Positions 32,230-40,202 of a stretch of 54,607 nt of DNA are shown here, one piece after another; the first letter of the stretch is position 1; every line of letters begins with the position of its first letter. The stretch is from Candidatus Peregrinibacteria bacterium (GTDB taxonomy: Bacteria; Patescibacteriota; Gracilibacteria; Peribacterales; Peribacteraceae). The stretch lies in the NCBI GenBank assembly GCA_016196225.1, contig JACPXZ010000003.1, positions 1 to 54,607 on the forward strand. The letters are read 5' to 3'. The notes beneath the pieces were generated by a model. It was not told the origin of the DNA, searched no databases, and was given only the letters and a program-made list of their open reading frames with translations. The translations under genes and the position numbers were made by a program.

Positions 32230-33069
32230 ACTTTTCTCAATACTTTTTGTGAAGGAATGTTCCGCAGGGAACATGGCCAAGATCCAGATCGACATCATCA
32301 TCGGGGTAAAGAGGATGACGGGGAGCGAGAGCTCGAGGAGAAGGTGAAAGAGAATGCCGACGAACGCAATCCAGGGGTGTCTGCATGCCAAAAATAGTCC
32401 GATCGTAAAGGCAAACATGGTCATGATGATTCCTATCATGGGGATCCAAAGAAGATGGTGTTGCAGAAGGAGTGAGATCAATGGGCCAAAGATGGCACTA
32501 TGGCTTAGGTCCGCAAACTCCGGTGTCGCACTCCAGCGCCAAAACCAATCCGGATTGGTTTTGTTTAATGCCGAAAAGAAATAGAGAAAACTTGTTTGGA
32601 GCAAGATCAGGAACTGTCCTGTCAGGAGAAATTCTTCATTTTGCCATGCACGAAATGCCGATGGGGAGAGGGCACGCCGTATATTGCAGGCATCGAGTGA
32701 AAAGAATCGTTCGGTGGGAGAAAGCGTAAGGAAAAAAGTGATGAAGAGGGCGAATGCATAATGGTTATGATAGGTGGATGCGGAGTGAAAGAAGAGGGGG
32801 ATAGAGAGGATGGCGAGCATGTTTTGAGAGAACCGCGTATGCCAACCAATACCAACCAATATCGCGAAGAGGAGGTAAAGGAAAGACAGGACGATGATGA
32901 GGGATGGGGGGATAAAGGTGAATGGAGTAAGGAGGGGGTGATAAGGGAGAGCGGGGAGAGACCATTCGTCCCATGTCCAAATAATAATATAAAGAGCAAA
33001 GGAAATTTGAACCGGTGTCCAAAGAATGCGAAAAATACTTATGCCAAGAGCGGGGCCTTTGGCGATCAA
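32218..33069 (-). CDS. HTTM-domain membrane protein (vitamin K carboxylase-like)
   Basis: 283 residues, many membrane helices. HTTM traits: early FRILWTPVQISFALYI, LFAILVGIGWHTRFSQNML, SPTERFFSLD, and the signature-like LQTSFLYFFSALNKTNPDWF. HTTM domains are found in vitamin K-dependent gamma-carboxylases and in many bacterial proteins of unknown function. It starts with TTG that overlaps the stop of the small upstream gene (TTGA), so the two are coupled. The carboxylase active-site lysine cannot be judged by eye. Bacterial HTTM proteins are often partnered by a small membrane protein, as here. Confidence 0.75.
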   Translation of the reverse strand: MIAKGPALGISIFRILWTPVQISFALYIIIWTWDEWSLPALPYHPLLTPFTFIPPSLIIVLSFLYLLFAILVGIGWHTRFSQNMLAILSIPLFFHSASTYHNHYAFALFITFFLTLSPTERFFSLDACNIRRALSPSAFRAWQNEEFLLTGQFLILLQTSFLYFFSALNKTNPDWFWRWSATPEFADLSHSAIFGPLISLLLQHHLLWIPMIGIIMTMFAFTIGLFLACRHPWIAFVGILFHLLLELSLPVILFTPMMMSIWILAMFPAEHSFTKSIEKSLMS

Positions 33070-33401
33070 GGATAGCGGGAGAAGAGAGGAATGCAGCGAA
33101 TATCCACGCGTCCGCTCGGATGAGTTGTCCGAAGGATCTGCGTGAGACCTTTTGCGTAAAGGGGAATCACTTCCAGATAGGTGCGGTTGGTGAAGACGGA
33201 GGCGGGGATCCTCCGGTAGGAATGTGGAGGAGGAGGAATGGGTTTTTCGCCATCAAATGCCGTTATAGCACAGGTGACGATGGGGTCCGAGAAAGGGTGC
33301 ATGGTGAAAAAGTTACGATCTTCCTGCCATAATCCCCGCAGTCCCAGCAGCGTATTCAGAATGATCAAAAAGCCGATCAGAAAGTTCTTGCGTAGAGACA
33401 A
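33066..33401 (-). CDS. Small membrane-anchored partner of the HTTM protein
   Basis: 111 residues. TTG start at 33401, N-terminal membrane helix (FLIGFLIILNTLLGLRGLW), then an outside part with FFTMHPFSDPIVTCAITAFD and YLEVIPLYAKGLTQILRT. The 4-bp overlap with the HTTM gene implies joint function. The pairing of an HTTM protein with a short single-span protein is the only functional hint. Confidence 0.6.
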   Translation of the reverse strand: MSLRKNFLIGFLIILNTLLGLRGLWQEDRNFFTMHPFSDPIVTCAITAFDGEKPIPPPPHSYRRIPASVFTNRTYLEVIPLYAKGLTQILRTTHPSGRVDIRCIPLFSRYP

Positions 33402-33424
33402 TACATCCGTATGCTACTCTTGCT

Positions 33425-33616
33425 ATGCCACGAGGGAAACGAACGGTATTTATGATGCAGTGCTCCGCCTGCAGTCGGCGGAATGGGACCGTGCGTCTCC
33501 ATCGGCAAAACAACAAAGGAGTGGGTTGGAAGGATTTTAAAAAAACGAATAAATACTGTGGAAAATGCCGTAAAAAAGTGATTGTGAAATTAAAGGAGGA
33601 AAGACACTCCACATAA
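33425..33616 (+). CDS. rpmG: Ribosomal protein bL33
   Basis: 63 residues. Basic, with two CxxC knuckles: MQCSACSRRNGT and KYCGKCRKKVIVKLK. This is the zinc-ribbon layout of the Cys-containing bL33 form, with the expected N-terminal MPRGKRT. About ten residues longer than usual, mostly between the two knuckles. It is a 50S subunit protein. It lies 23 bp from the divergent small membrane gene and 15 bp before the Nudix gene. Confidence 0.75.
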   Translation: MPRGKRTVFMMQCSACSRRNGTVRLHRQNNKGVGWKDFKKTNKYCGKCRKKVIVKLKEERHST

Positions 33617-33631
33617 GAGTATTCTCACGGT

Positions 33632-34123
33632 GTGCCGAAAGAAGTATATCGATCTGCCGCGTCCATTCTCATACTCCGTCCGATATCGGTTTGTGCTCCG
33701 AAGGGATGTGGGACAAGGTACCAGGTTTTATTGCTCAATAAACCCCGCAAGCGTGATAATTGGCAGCTCCCGCAAGGAGGCGTTGAAGGAAAAGAATCTA
33801 CGATCGATGCCGCATTGCGTGAGCTCAAGGAAGAAGCCGGGATTGATGGGATACATGTGCTCAAAAAAAGTAAATGTGTGTATCAATACGATTTTCCCGC
33901 GTCGTATCGTCGTATCCGTCCGGATCATGTCTGTGGTCAGCGGATTGAATATGTGTTGGCATTGGCACCAGCAGATTGCGTGGTACGGGTAGACGATCAC
34001 GAAATTGTCGGGCATGTCTGGGTGCTTCCCGAAGAGATTTCCCGGTATGTAAAACGAAAGGAATATCGTGATTTTGTGAAGAAGCTTGTACGGGAGGCGG
34101 CCTCCTGTGTTCCTCTCGATTGA
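33632..34123 (+). CDS. Nudix hydrolase, RppH-like
   Basis: 163 residues from GTG 33632. A perfect Nudix box: GGVEGKESTIDAALRELKEE followed by AGI. The preceding NWQLPQGG matches RNA pyrophosphohydrolase/Ap4A hydrolase types. It cleaves nucleoside diphosphate-linked substrates with Mg2+. Substrate choice is not certain. Its stop overlaps the recF ATG (TGATG), so the genes are coupled. Confidence 0.85.
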   Translation: MPKEVYRSAASILILRPISVCAPKGCGTRYQVLLLNKPRKRDNWQLPQGGVEGKESTIDAALRELKEEAGIDGIHVLKKSKCVYQYDFPASYRRIRPDHVCGQRIEYVLALAPADCVVRVDDHEIVGHVWVLPEEISRYVKRKEYRDFVKKLVREAASCVPLD

Positions 34124-35295
34124 TGCGTATTCAGGCTCTCACTTTAGAGAACTTTCGAACGTACGAACGTCTTACCCTTGATCTTACTCAAGGTGATACA
34201 CATCTCTTTATCGGACCAAATGGAGCCGGGAAAACCAATCTCCTAGAAAGCATTTCGGTGTTATCCGGCGCGCGGTCTTTTTTGGGTGTGGAGGATGATC
34301 ATGTTCTCCAGTGGGGGAAGAGTTTTTTTCGAGTCAGAGGAGTGATGAAGTCGAAGGAGGGCGAATCGTCCGGCGAGGTGGTTGAAGAATTTTTGCCGAG
34401 GAGGCGTAAAGCGTATTTTATGAACGATGCGCCGGTCCGTCTACGAGGTTTTGTAGGTACCTTCCCGACAGTGTCATTTTTGCCCCAGGATCTTGATCTT
34501 TTAACCGGGTCGCCGGGACTTCGTCGACGATTTCTGGATCGAGTGCTGTGTCAAACATCTCCTGAGTATCTTCAGCACTATATTGCCTATGCCCGTTGTC
34601 TTAAGCAGCGTAATGCCTTGTTACGGAGGATGGCAACATTTCCCTCCCCCTTAGAATTAACGACGTGGGATCAACAAATGAGTTCTCATGCATGTGCTAT
34701 CACTCTTTCCCGCCTTGCGCTCATTCAATCTCTCAATGATATGCTACAAATAAAACTGAACGAACTTGGTCTTTTGTGTGATAGCGCGTCCATTGCGTAT
34801 CAACGACAGAGCACGACACAGACGTACGAGGATCTCATACAGGAATTCCAAACGCTTTTACAAAATTCCCGTGAACGCGATCTTCAATTGCGGACAACGG
34901 GCGTTGGACCGCATCGTGACGATTGGATGATCGAGGTCTCTGGACGACCGGTGGATACGTGGATGTCCCGTGGCGAGCAGCGCGTGTGTATTGTGGCGCT
35001 CTTTTTGCTCCAGGCGGAATATATGAACAGCGTGCGTGGAGAGCGACCGGTGATTCTTTTGGACGATGTCTTCTCCGAATTGGATGCTCTACACCAACAG
35101 TCGATTTGTGAACATCTTCGTGATCATCAAATTCTCATTACAAGCACGCATCCTTCTCCCACATTTGCGGATGGATGGTTAACGTGGACGGTAGAACGTG
35201 GAATTATCCGATCAGTTGAGAATGCGCATGCAATGCACCATATATCGCCAGTGCCAGGGCATCAGCGGCATCATCGGGTCTTGGAGGGGACGTAA
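34123..35295 (+). CDS. recF: RecF recombination protein
   Basis: 390 residues. N-terminal LENFRTYERLTLDL, Walker A GPNGAGKTNLLES, FLPQDLDLLTGSPGLRRRFL, ABC-like signature MSRGEQRVCIVALFL, Walker B PVILLDDVFSELD, ITSTHPSP. It binds ss/dsDNA junctions in gap repair and helps load RecA. The usual dnaA-dnaN-recF-gyrB order is absent. The last 92 bases overlap ruvC on the other strand, so about 30 C-terminal residues (SVENAHAMHHISPVPG onward) are antisense to ruvC and probably not structured. Confidence 0.95.
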   Translation: MRIQALTLENFRTYERLTLDLTQGDTHLFIGPNGAGKTNLLESISVLSGARSFLGVEDDHVLQWGKSFFRVRGVMKSKEGESSGEVVEEFLPRRRKAYFMNDAPVRLRGFVGTFPTVSFLPQDLDLLTGSPGLRRRFLDRVLCQTSPEYLQHYIAYARCLKQRNALLRRMATFPSPLELTTWDQQMSSHACAITLSRLALIQSLNDMLQIKLNELGLLCDSASIAYQRQSTTQTYEDLIQEFQTLLQNSRERDLQLRTTGVGPHRDDWMIEVSGRPVDTWMSRGEQRVCIVALFLLQAEYMNSVRGERPVILLDDVFSELDALHQQSICEHLRDHQILITSTHPSPTFADGWLTWTVERGIIRSVENAHAMHHISPVPGHQRHHRVLEGT

Positions 35296-35692
35296 GTCCC
35301 AGTAGTTGTTGCACCATTTTCTGCATTTGGAGTTTATCTGCTTTTCCGTCGCCGGTAATGGCTGATTTGAGTGCAAGCGGGGCGGGTTCGAGGATGGAAA
35401 TATCATGTTCTTGGAGCGTGCAAAGAATGACCCCCCGGGCATGAGAGACGTCGATGGCGGTACGCGTATTTGTCGAAAAAAAAAGTTTCTCGACGACGGC
35501 CAATGGTTGGGAATGTTTTTGAAGGTAGGCGGAAAGATCAGATCGCAGTTCTTGCAGGCGATGGGGGAGATCTTGACGTGGGGATGTTTCTATGGTGAGC
35601 CACTCTATAACGCGGAGTGCGGTAGGACTCTCCGCAGAGAGAAGACCAAGTCCCGTACGGTGGAGGCCGGGATCAATACCAAGGATGTGCAC
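35204..35692 (-). CDS. ruvC: RuvC Holliday junction resolvase
   Basis: 162 residues. Catalytic acids in GIDPGLHRTG (Asp7), VVEKLFFSTN (Glu), and PDDAADALALAI (Asp pair). Middle helix NTRTAIDVSHARGVIL matches. It nicks four-way junctions symmetrically with Mg2+. No ruvA or ruvB nearby. Its 3' end overlaps recF by 92 bp, so two recombination genes face each other tail-to-tail. Confidence 0.95.
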   Translation of the reverse strand: MHILGIDPGLHRTGLGLLSAESPTALRVIEWLTIETSPRQDLPHRLQELRSDLSAYLQKHSQPLAVVEKLFFSTNTRTAIDVSHARGVILCTLQEHDISILEPAPLALKSAITGDGKADKLQMQKMVQQLLGLTSPPRPDDAADALALAIYGALHAHSQLIG

Positions 35693-35715
35693 AAGACCGC
35701 ATTGTACGCTATAAT
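35688..35715 (+). promoter_or_regulatory. Predicted promoter of the secreted protein gene at 35730
   Basis: TGCACA (35688-35693), a 16-base spacer, perfect TATAAT (35710-35715). The start codon follows 14 bases later, giving a leader of about 7-8 bases. It overlaps the start of the divergent ruvC. Confidence 0.45.
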
Positions 35716-35729
35716 GAGTAGATTTACTT

Positions 35730-36857
35730 ATGTTGCAGTGCCATCGTCATATTGTGGCTGTTCCACCGGTATTGTTGCTACTCATGATATCTCTTTGGGG
35801 AGTGGGGTATGACACGGATCTTCGGGGGGATGTGCGCCCCGATAAAGTGATATTTGGAGGAGAAGGGCTTGAGCATACTTCTATCGGAGAATCTGTTCTC
35901 ACCAGTTGGTCCGGGTTCTTTTTTGCCAAAGAGTCCGATGGCAATCTCTCTGTTGCCGCGCTTTCCAGTCCTGTATCGATAAAGACAACATCCGGTACGG
36001 TTCTTGTACCGATTGGATGGCAGTGGCGGACAGATGGAGATTTGAGCCGTATACCGCGACATTTTTTGGAACGCAGTCTCAAGGAGATCGTCACATATTC
36101 TTCCGTGACGGTCCCCGGTGCGTTTGCAACGCCGGATTCGTGGCTCGTGGCATCGCTCCATCCGCTCATGGCGGATCAGGTATGGGTCATGGAGGATCCA
36201 GAGGGGGTATCTGATGCGGATCATATGAGTCGACTGATGAGGTTCCCTCAATCGGATACTCTTCCCGATGCGTTCGCACCCTTTACGGTAGAGCGATGGG
36301 GGATAGAAGTGCGGGAATTTTTAGAAGGCGCAGAGGATCCATCTCTATTCCTGAATCAATTGGTTCCGCATGTTGCAGGGATGATTCGGTGGTTTATGGA
36401 ACAGGGATATCCGGAGCGCTCCGCACGATACCGGGAGGCAATCGAGAACACCGCAGGCGGGTTTAGAATGTTTTTGTCGGAGGAGTCGAAGATGGTTCTT
36501 GAGGAGCTGCGATCAGACGAAGAACCGGTATTGGATGATCATGCTGTGGAACAACCTATAGAACCTTTGGAGCCTACCTCATCCATACCTTTTGATCCCG
36601 ACACCATAAAGCAACAGGCATATGTGATGCTTCGGGATATGGGAGCACTCTTTACGATCAATACCGAAATTGTTCCGATATCTTTCACCAGTGCAGAAGT
36701 TCACGCGGTGGTGTTTGGGGATCATGTATTTGATTTTGTTCTTGATACTGATCAAAAGGTTCTTGATGGAATGTCGATGGATGGGAAGGTGATGGCGTAT
36801 CCAATAAGCATAGAAGAATTTAAAAGGTGGTTGAAAGGGGTGAGTGAGCACGAATAA
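35730..36857 (+). CDS. Hypothetical exported protein
   Basis: 375 residues. The N-terminal hydrophobic stretch VPPVLLLLMISLWGVGY is a signal peptide or anchor. The rest is acidic, with an Asp/Glu/Pro-rich linker around residues 255-290 dividing an N-terminal domain from a short C-terminal one (ending EFKRWLKGVSEHE). No family is recognised. The following gene also encodes a small exported protein, 64 bp later, which may be a partner. Confidence 0.65.
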   Translation: MLQCHRHIVAVPPVLLLLMISLWGVGYDTDLRGDVRPDKVIFGGEGLEHTSIGESVLTSWSGFFFAKESDGNLSVAALSSPVSIKTTSGTVLVPIGWQWRTDGDLSRIPRHFLERSLKEIVTYSSVTVPGAFATPDSWLVASLHPLMADQVWVMEDPEGVSDADHMSRLMRFPQSDTLPDAFAPFTVERWGIEVREFLEGAEDPSLFLNQLVPHVAGMIRWFMEQGYPERSARYREAIENTAGGFRMFLSEESKMVLEELRSDEEPVLDDHAVEQPIEPLEPTSSIPFDPDTIKQQAYVMLRDMGALFTINTEIVPISFTSAEVHAVVFGDHVFDFVLDTDQKVLDGMSMDGKVMAYPISIEEFKRWLKGVSEHE

Positions 36858-36921
36858 GCTCTATTGCATCCGCAGTTTCTCCTCTAGGATGGTTGGGTAA
36901 TTCTTTTCTCCTATCTTCTCT

Positions 36922-37413
36922 ATGTGGACCACATTCTTTTTTGCAGCAATACTTCTTATGACGCCTACGGTGTCACTTGGGCAGGAGGCAGATGTAGAAA
37001 TTTCTACCGAAGTTGATGTTGAGGTACGCAATCTTGGTCAAACGATTAAGGCTAACTGTGAAGGGCTTTCGGGACTTAAGCGGGTTGTTTGTCTTCGGGA
37101 AACAAAGCAAAAAGATGCGAAATCACAGGCCCGTGGAAAGAGTGTCCGTGGCCGGGAGCGTGCGGCAAAGGCTTTTGAATCTTTTGAGGGTGCGCGTGGG
37201 GTGAGACTAAAGGATGTCGGTGCGGGCAAGGTGAAGCAGAAGGTGCGGACGTCGATACCAACGATGGGAGGGAAGGTGCAGAAAATGACGAGTGATGAGC
37301 GGCGGATCCTCAAGGGGAAGATGAACGTAGAGAAGATCGAAGATCTTAAGAGTCGTGAAGGGCTGCGGCGGGCAAAGGTGGAGAGTTTGAAGAAGCGGGT
37401 TCATACGCGATAA
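36922..37413 (+). CDS. Small basic exported protein
   Basis: 163 residues. Clear signal peptide (FFFAAILLMTPTVSLGQEA, cleavage after SLG or GQEA). The mature part has two cysteines (ANCEGLSGLKRVVCLRE) suited to one disulfide, then is strongly basic (KQKDAKSQARGKSVRGRERA and similar) and helical to the end. No family recognised. It could bind an acidic surface polymer or DNA outside the cell; this is a guess from charge only. Confidence 0.65.
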   Translation: MWTTFFFAAILLMTPTVSLGQEADVEISTEVDVEVRNLGQTIKANCEGLSGLKRVVCLRETKQKDAKSQARGKSVRGRERAAKAFESFEGARGVRLKDVGAGKVKQKVRTSIPTMGGKVQKMTSDERRILKGKMNVEKIEDLKSREGLRRAKVESLKKRVHTR

Positions 37414-37420
37414 GGTTTTT

Positions 37421-37455
37421 TCCCTCTCCTGAGGGGTGCGGTTAGGGTGAGGGGA
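37421..37455. repeat. G/C-rich palindromic repeat, intergenic
   Basis: CCCTCTCCTGAGGGGTGCGG followed by TTAGGGTGAGGGG. Same family as the copies at 23728, 25850 and 47869. It fills much of the 92-bp gap before the DAHP synthase gene. Confidence 0.75.
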
Positions 37456-37505
37456 TATGGGGAATTATTGACAAAACTATTTCCCATATTACCATCTTTA
37501 TCTTT

Positions 37506-38534
37506 ATGATTATCAAACTTGGTTCTGGTCATACCGCCGAGCATGTCGATGCCGTTTGCAGGTTAGCGGAGGCCGAGGGGCTTAAACCGGTGGTGGAATA
37601 TGGATCGCTGATCACCGTGATTTGTTTTATCGGTACCTTCAATGGTCGTTATCAGGCGATCATGGACCAAGTCCGAACGATGGATGGCGTAGATGAAGTG
37701 ATCAAAGTCTCCGCCCCCTACAAGCTCGCAAGTTGGTTAGAACATCGTGAGCGTACGGTGGTCGATATCGGGAATAATATCCGTGTTGGAGGACAGGAGG
37801 TTGCTCTCATCGCAGGACCATGCGCCGTTGAGAGCGCCGAGCGTCTTGATGATATTGCCCGCGATGTTCGTGCGGCGGGAGCGACGATTCTGCGGGGAGG
37901 GGCCTTTAAACCACGGACAAGTCCGTATTCCTTTCGTGGAGGAGGGGAAGAGGCGCTCAAGATTCTACGGGATACCGGTCTTAAATATGGAATGGCGACC
38001 GTCACGGAGGTCATGGATACCCGTCAGGTTCCGTTAGTAGAGAGGTATGCGGATATGTTCCAGATCGGTGCGCGGAATATGCAGAATTTCAACTTATTGG
38101 ATGAAGTGGGGGGTACAAATAAGCCTGTGCTCCTTAAACGCGGCATGAGCGCGACGATCGAGGATCTCCTCATGTCTGCGGAATACGTCCTCGCGCGTGG
38201 CAATCGGAGTGTCGTTCTCTGTGAACGCGGAATCCGAACCTTTGAGACGTCGACGCGGAATACGTTTGATGTGAGCGCGGTCCCGAATCTCCATGAAAAG
38301 ACGCATCTGCCCGTTATCGTGGATCCAAGTCACGCGACGGGTCGTCCCGAACTCATCCCCTCGATGGCCCTTGCCGGCATCGCGGCCGGTGCCGATGGGG
38401 TTCATATCGAAGTGCATAATGCGCCGAAAGAAGCGCTCTCTGACGGGCCACAGGCTCTCCTCCCTGCGCAATATCGGGAGCTTGTCACCCAGATGCGGCG
38501 GGTGGCGGAGGCAGTGGGGAGGGTGATAAAGTGA
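37506..38534 (+). CDS. aroF: DAHP synthase (type I-beta, with N-terminal ACT-like domain)
   Basis: 342 residues. Residues 1-75 form a ferredoxin/ACT-like regulatory domain as in the Thermotoga enzyme. The barrel follows with ALIAGPCAVESAERL (metal Cys), LRGGAFKPRTSPYSFRG, QIGARNMQNF, LLKRGMSATIEDLL, LCERGIRTFE, VIVDPSHATGRPELIP (metal His) and DGVHIEVHNAP. It condenses PEP and erythrose 4-phosphate, the first step to aromatic amino acids. The N-terminal domain in this type gives feedback control by aromatic products. No other shikimate genes are near, and a tRNA-Ile gene begins 7 bp after it. Confidence 0.95.
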   Translation: MIIKLGSGHTAEHVDAVCRLAEAEGLKPVVEYGSLITVICFIGTFNGRYQAIMDQVRTMDGVDEVIKVSAPYKLASWLEHRERTVVDIGNNIRVGGQEVALIAGPCAVESAERLDDIARDVRAAGATILRGGAFKPRTSPYSFRGGGEEALKILRDTGLKYGMATVTEVMDTRQVPLVERYADMFQIGARNMQNFNLLDEVGGTNKPVLLKRGMSATIEDLLMSAEYVLARGNRSVVLCERGIRTFETSTRNTFDVSAVPNLHEKTHLPVIVDPSHATGRPELIPSMALAGIAAGADGVHIEVHNAPKEALSDGPQALLPAQYRELVTQMRRVAEAVGRVIK

Positions 38535-38541
38535 GTGAGTG

Positions 38542-38619
38542 GGGCGATTAGCTCAGCCTGGTTAGAGCGCGACACTGATAATGTCGAGGTCAATGGTTCA
38601 AATCCATTATCGCCCACCA
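38542..38619 (+). tRNA. tRNA-Ile (GAT)
   Basis: Acceptor GGGCGAT pairs with ATCGCCC. D arm TAGCTCAGCCTGGTTAGAGC, anticodon loop with GAT in CTGATAA, T arm AATGGTTCAAATCCATT, encoded CCA. Starts 7 bp after the DAHP synthase stop and may share its transcript. Confidence 0.95.
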
Positions 38620-38654
38620 AAAAAAGAGACCTGCCCAATAAAAGGCAAGTCTCT
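38619..38654 (-). terminator. Rho-independent terminator of the minus-strand helical-protein gene
   Basis: On the minus strand AGAGACTTGCC (38654-38644) pairs with GGCAGGTCTCT (38635-38625), one non-canonical pair, and is followed directly by a run of seven T. It lies about 18-50 bp after the stop at 38672. In the other direction it abuts the 3' end of tRNA-Ile, where the T-run is weaker (GTTTG). Confidence 0.75.
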
Positions 38655-38671
38655 GTTTGCAGATTCGTCTG

Positions 38672-39124
38672 TCATTTCGATTTCTTCAGGCTAGTCGTAA
38701 GACCCTGCACGCTGCCGTTGAGCATCTCTCTCTGCGCAGAAATGTCGGTCAAGAGCAGTTGGAATGCCTCTGTCTTTGTGAAATTCGCATCCCTGTAGGC
38801 CTGGAGAATGGTGGCGCGTCGTTCGGCCCTCAACTTGGCGAGTGCTCGGTGTTGATCCTTGAACACCGTATCGGATTGCACTGCGACGAGAATGCGGACG
38901 AGGGTATTCACCACACGGGCGATGTCTCCTCCTGCGTCGTCGAGTATACCCGTTGCGGCATCGATGATCTTACGGAATGATCCCATGTTGTCGTTGTAGA
39001 GTTCCCTGAGGAGGTTGGACATATGATCGCTATCCACATCCTCACCGGAAACCAGGAACATCACTTGCTCGAGCAGAGCCGACGGTCGGCCACTTTGTAA
39101 AAGATCGGTGAGCTCTCTTGGCAT
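38672..39124 (-). CDS. Hypothetical all-helical cytosolic protein with strong expression signals
   Basis: 150 residues. Start supported by AAGGAG six bases upstream, the clearest Shine-Dalgarno sequence in the window, plus a promoter at 39189-39216 and a terminator at 38619-38654, so it is a single-gene unit. The protein is helical and charged: ELTDLLQSGRPSALLEQVMF, DVDSDHMSNLLRELYNDNMG, AKLRAERRATILQAYRDANF. No membrane segment, signal peptide or recognised family. The good signals suggest high expression. Confidence 0.75.
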   Translation of the reverse strand: MPRELTDLLQSGRPSALLEQVMFLVSGEDVDSDHMSNLLRELYNDNMGSFRKIIDAATGILDDAGGDIARVVNTLVRILVAVQSDTVFKDQHRALAKLRAERRATILQAYRDANFTKTEAFQLLLTDISAQREMLNGSVQGLTTSLKKSK

Positions 39125-39130
39125 ACGGTT

Positions 39131-39152
39131 CTCCTTATCCGGGCTTAAGCCC
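39131..39152 (-). promoter_or_regulatory. Strong Shine-Dalgarno and adjacent palindrome in the leader
   Basis: AAGGAG (complement of 39131-39136) lies 6 bases before the ATG at 39124. The 12-bp palindrome GGGCTTAAGCCC (39141-39152) lies just upstream and could form a small hairpin or bind a regulator. Confidence 0.6.
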
Positions 39153-39188
39153 TAAAATGGACTGACGCGGAACAACAAACTTGCATGA

Positions 39189-39216
39189 AGTATATAAATA
39201 TTGTGATATAAATCAA
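39189..39216 (-). promoter_or_regulatory. Predicted sigma70-type promoter
   Basis: On the minus strand TTGATT (39216-39211), a 16-base spacer, TATACT (39194-39189), in an A/T-rich gap. Leader of about 55-60 bases to ATG 39124. Confidence 0.6.
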
Positions 39217-39255
39217 TAGGAAATGACCCGACTTCGCGCCGCTTTGCCTCGGTTT

Positions 39256-40182
39256 TTATTTATATATTTCCGTCACGCTCTTCCCCCGTTCATGATGCCC
39301 GATGACTTTGGCAAGGAGGGGGGCGATGGGGAGGATGGTGAGATTGCGGAGAGACCCTTTTTTGACGGGAATACTGTCCGAAATGACAATTTCTTTAAAT
39401 TTGGCATCCCGCAAGCGTTCGATTGCCTTGTCAGAAAAGAACGGATGGGTGGCGGCAACGTAGACGTCCTTATGGGCGCCGCGTTTTTCGAGCGCGCGTT
39501 TGGCGGAAAGGATCGAGCCTGCCGTATCGATCATATCGTCATAGAGAATGCACATGCGGCCGGCGACATCGCCGACTACCTCCAGCACTTCTGCTTTATT
39601 GTGGGCAGAGCGGACCTTGTGCATGATCGCGAGATCGGTCCCCAGGGCGTCCGCAAATATTTTTGCCTGTTTTGCACCACCGGCATCGGGTGACACAACG
39701 ATGGGATTCTTAAGATTTTTTTTGCGGAAATAATCGACAAAGATCGGACGTGCATCGAGGACATCGACGGGGATGGTAAAAAATCCCTGAATCTGGTCGG
39801 AGTGGAGATTCAACGTAATGACATGGTCGGCACCGGATTCTTCAAGGAGATGGGCGATGAGTTTGGAGGAGATCGGTTCACGCGGGGAGGAAACCCGGTC
39901 CTGTCGGGCGTAGGGGAAGCTGGGGAGGATCACATGGACGCTCTTGGCAAAGCCGAGGTTGGCAGCCTGACACATCAAAAAGAGTTCTATAAGCGATTCG
40001 TCAGGTGAGCAGCCGGGAGCCTGGAGAAGATAGACGTCTTTGCCACGGACGGATTCCTCGTACTTTACATAGCATTCCCCACAAGAGAAGCGTTTGACGG
40101 TTATTTTGCCAAGCGGTATTCCAAGTTCTCCGGAAAGCGCCTTTGCGAGGGCCGGGTGAGATGATCCTGTAAAGAGATGCAT
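39256..40182 (-). CDS. prs: Ribose-phosphate pyrophosphokinase (PRPP synthetase)
   Basis: 308 residues. N-terminal HLFTGSSHPALAKAL, RFSCGECYVKYEESVRGKDV, ILPSFPYARQDRVSSPREPI (ATP loop), LNLHSDQIQGFF (metal His-Asp), VDVLDARPIF, VVSPDAGGAKQA, and the PRPP-binding CILYDDMIDTAGS. It makes PRPP from ribose 5-phosphate and ATP for nucleotide synthesis and salvage. Length is typical. Single gene. Confidence 0.95.
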   Translation of the reverse strand: MHLFTGSSHPALAKALSGELGIPLGKITVKRFSCGECYVKYEESVRGKDVYLLQAPGCSPDESLIELFLMCQAANLGFAKSVHVILPSFPYARQDRVSSPREPISSKLIAHLLEESGADHVITLNLHSDQIQGFFTIPVDVLDARPIFVDYFRKKNLKNPIVVSPDAGGAKQAKIFADALGTDLAIMHKVRSAHNKAEVLEVVGDVAGRMCILYDDMIDTAGSILSAKRALEKRGAHKDVYVAATHPFFSDKAIERLRDAKFKEIVISDSIPVKKGSLRNLTILPIAPLLAKVIGHHERGKSVTEIYK

Positions 40183-40202
40183 ATTCGCTTATAGTATAGC
40201 AG

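Noticed and set aside
34123-35295. Origin of replication near recF
   Set aside because: No dnaA, dnaN or gyrB neighbours and no cluster of DnaA boxes recognised; recF sits with Nudix and ruvC genes.
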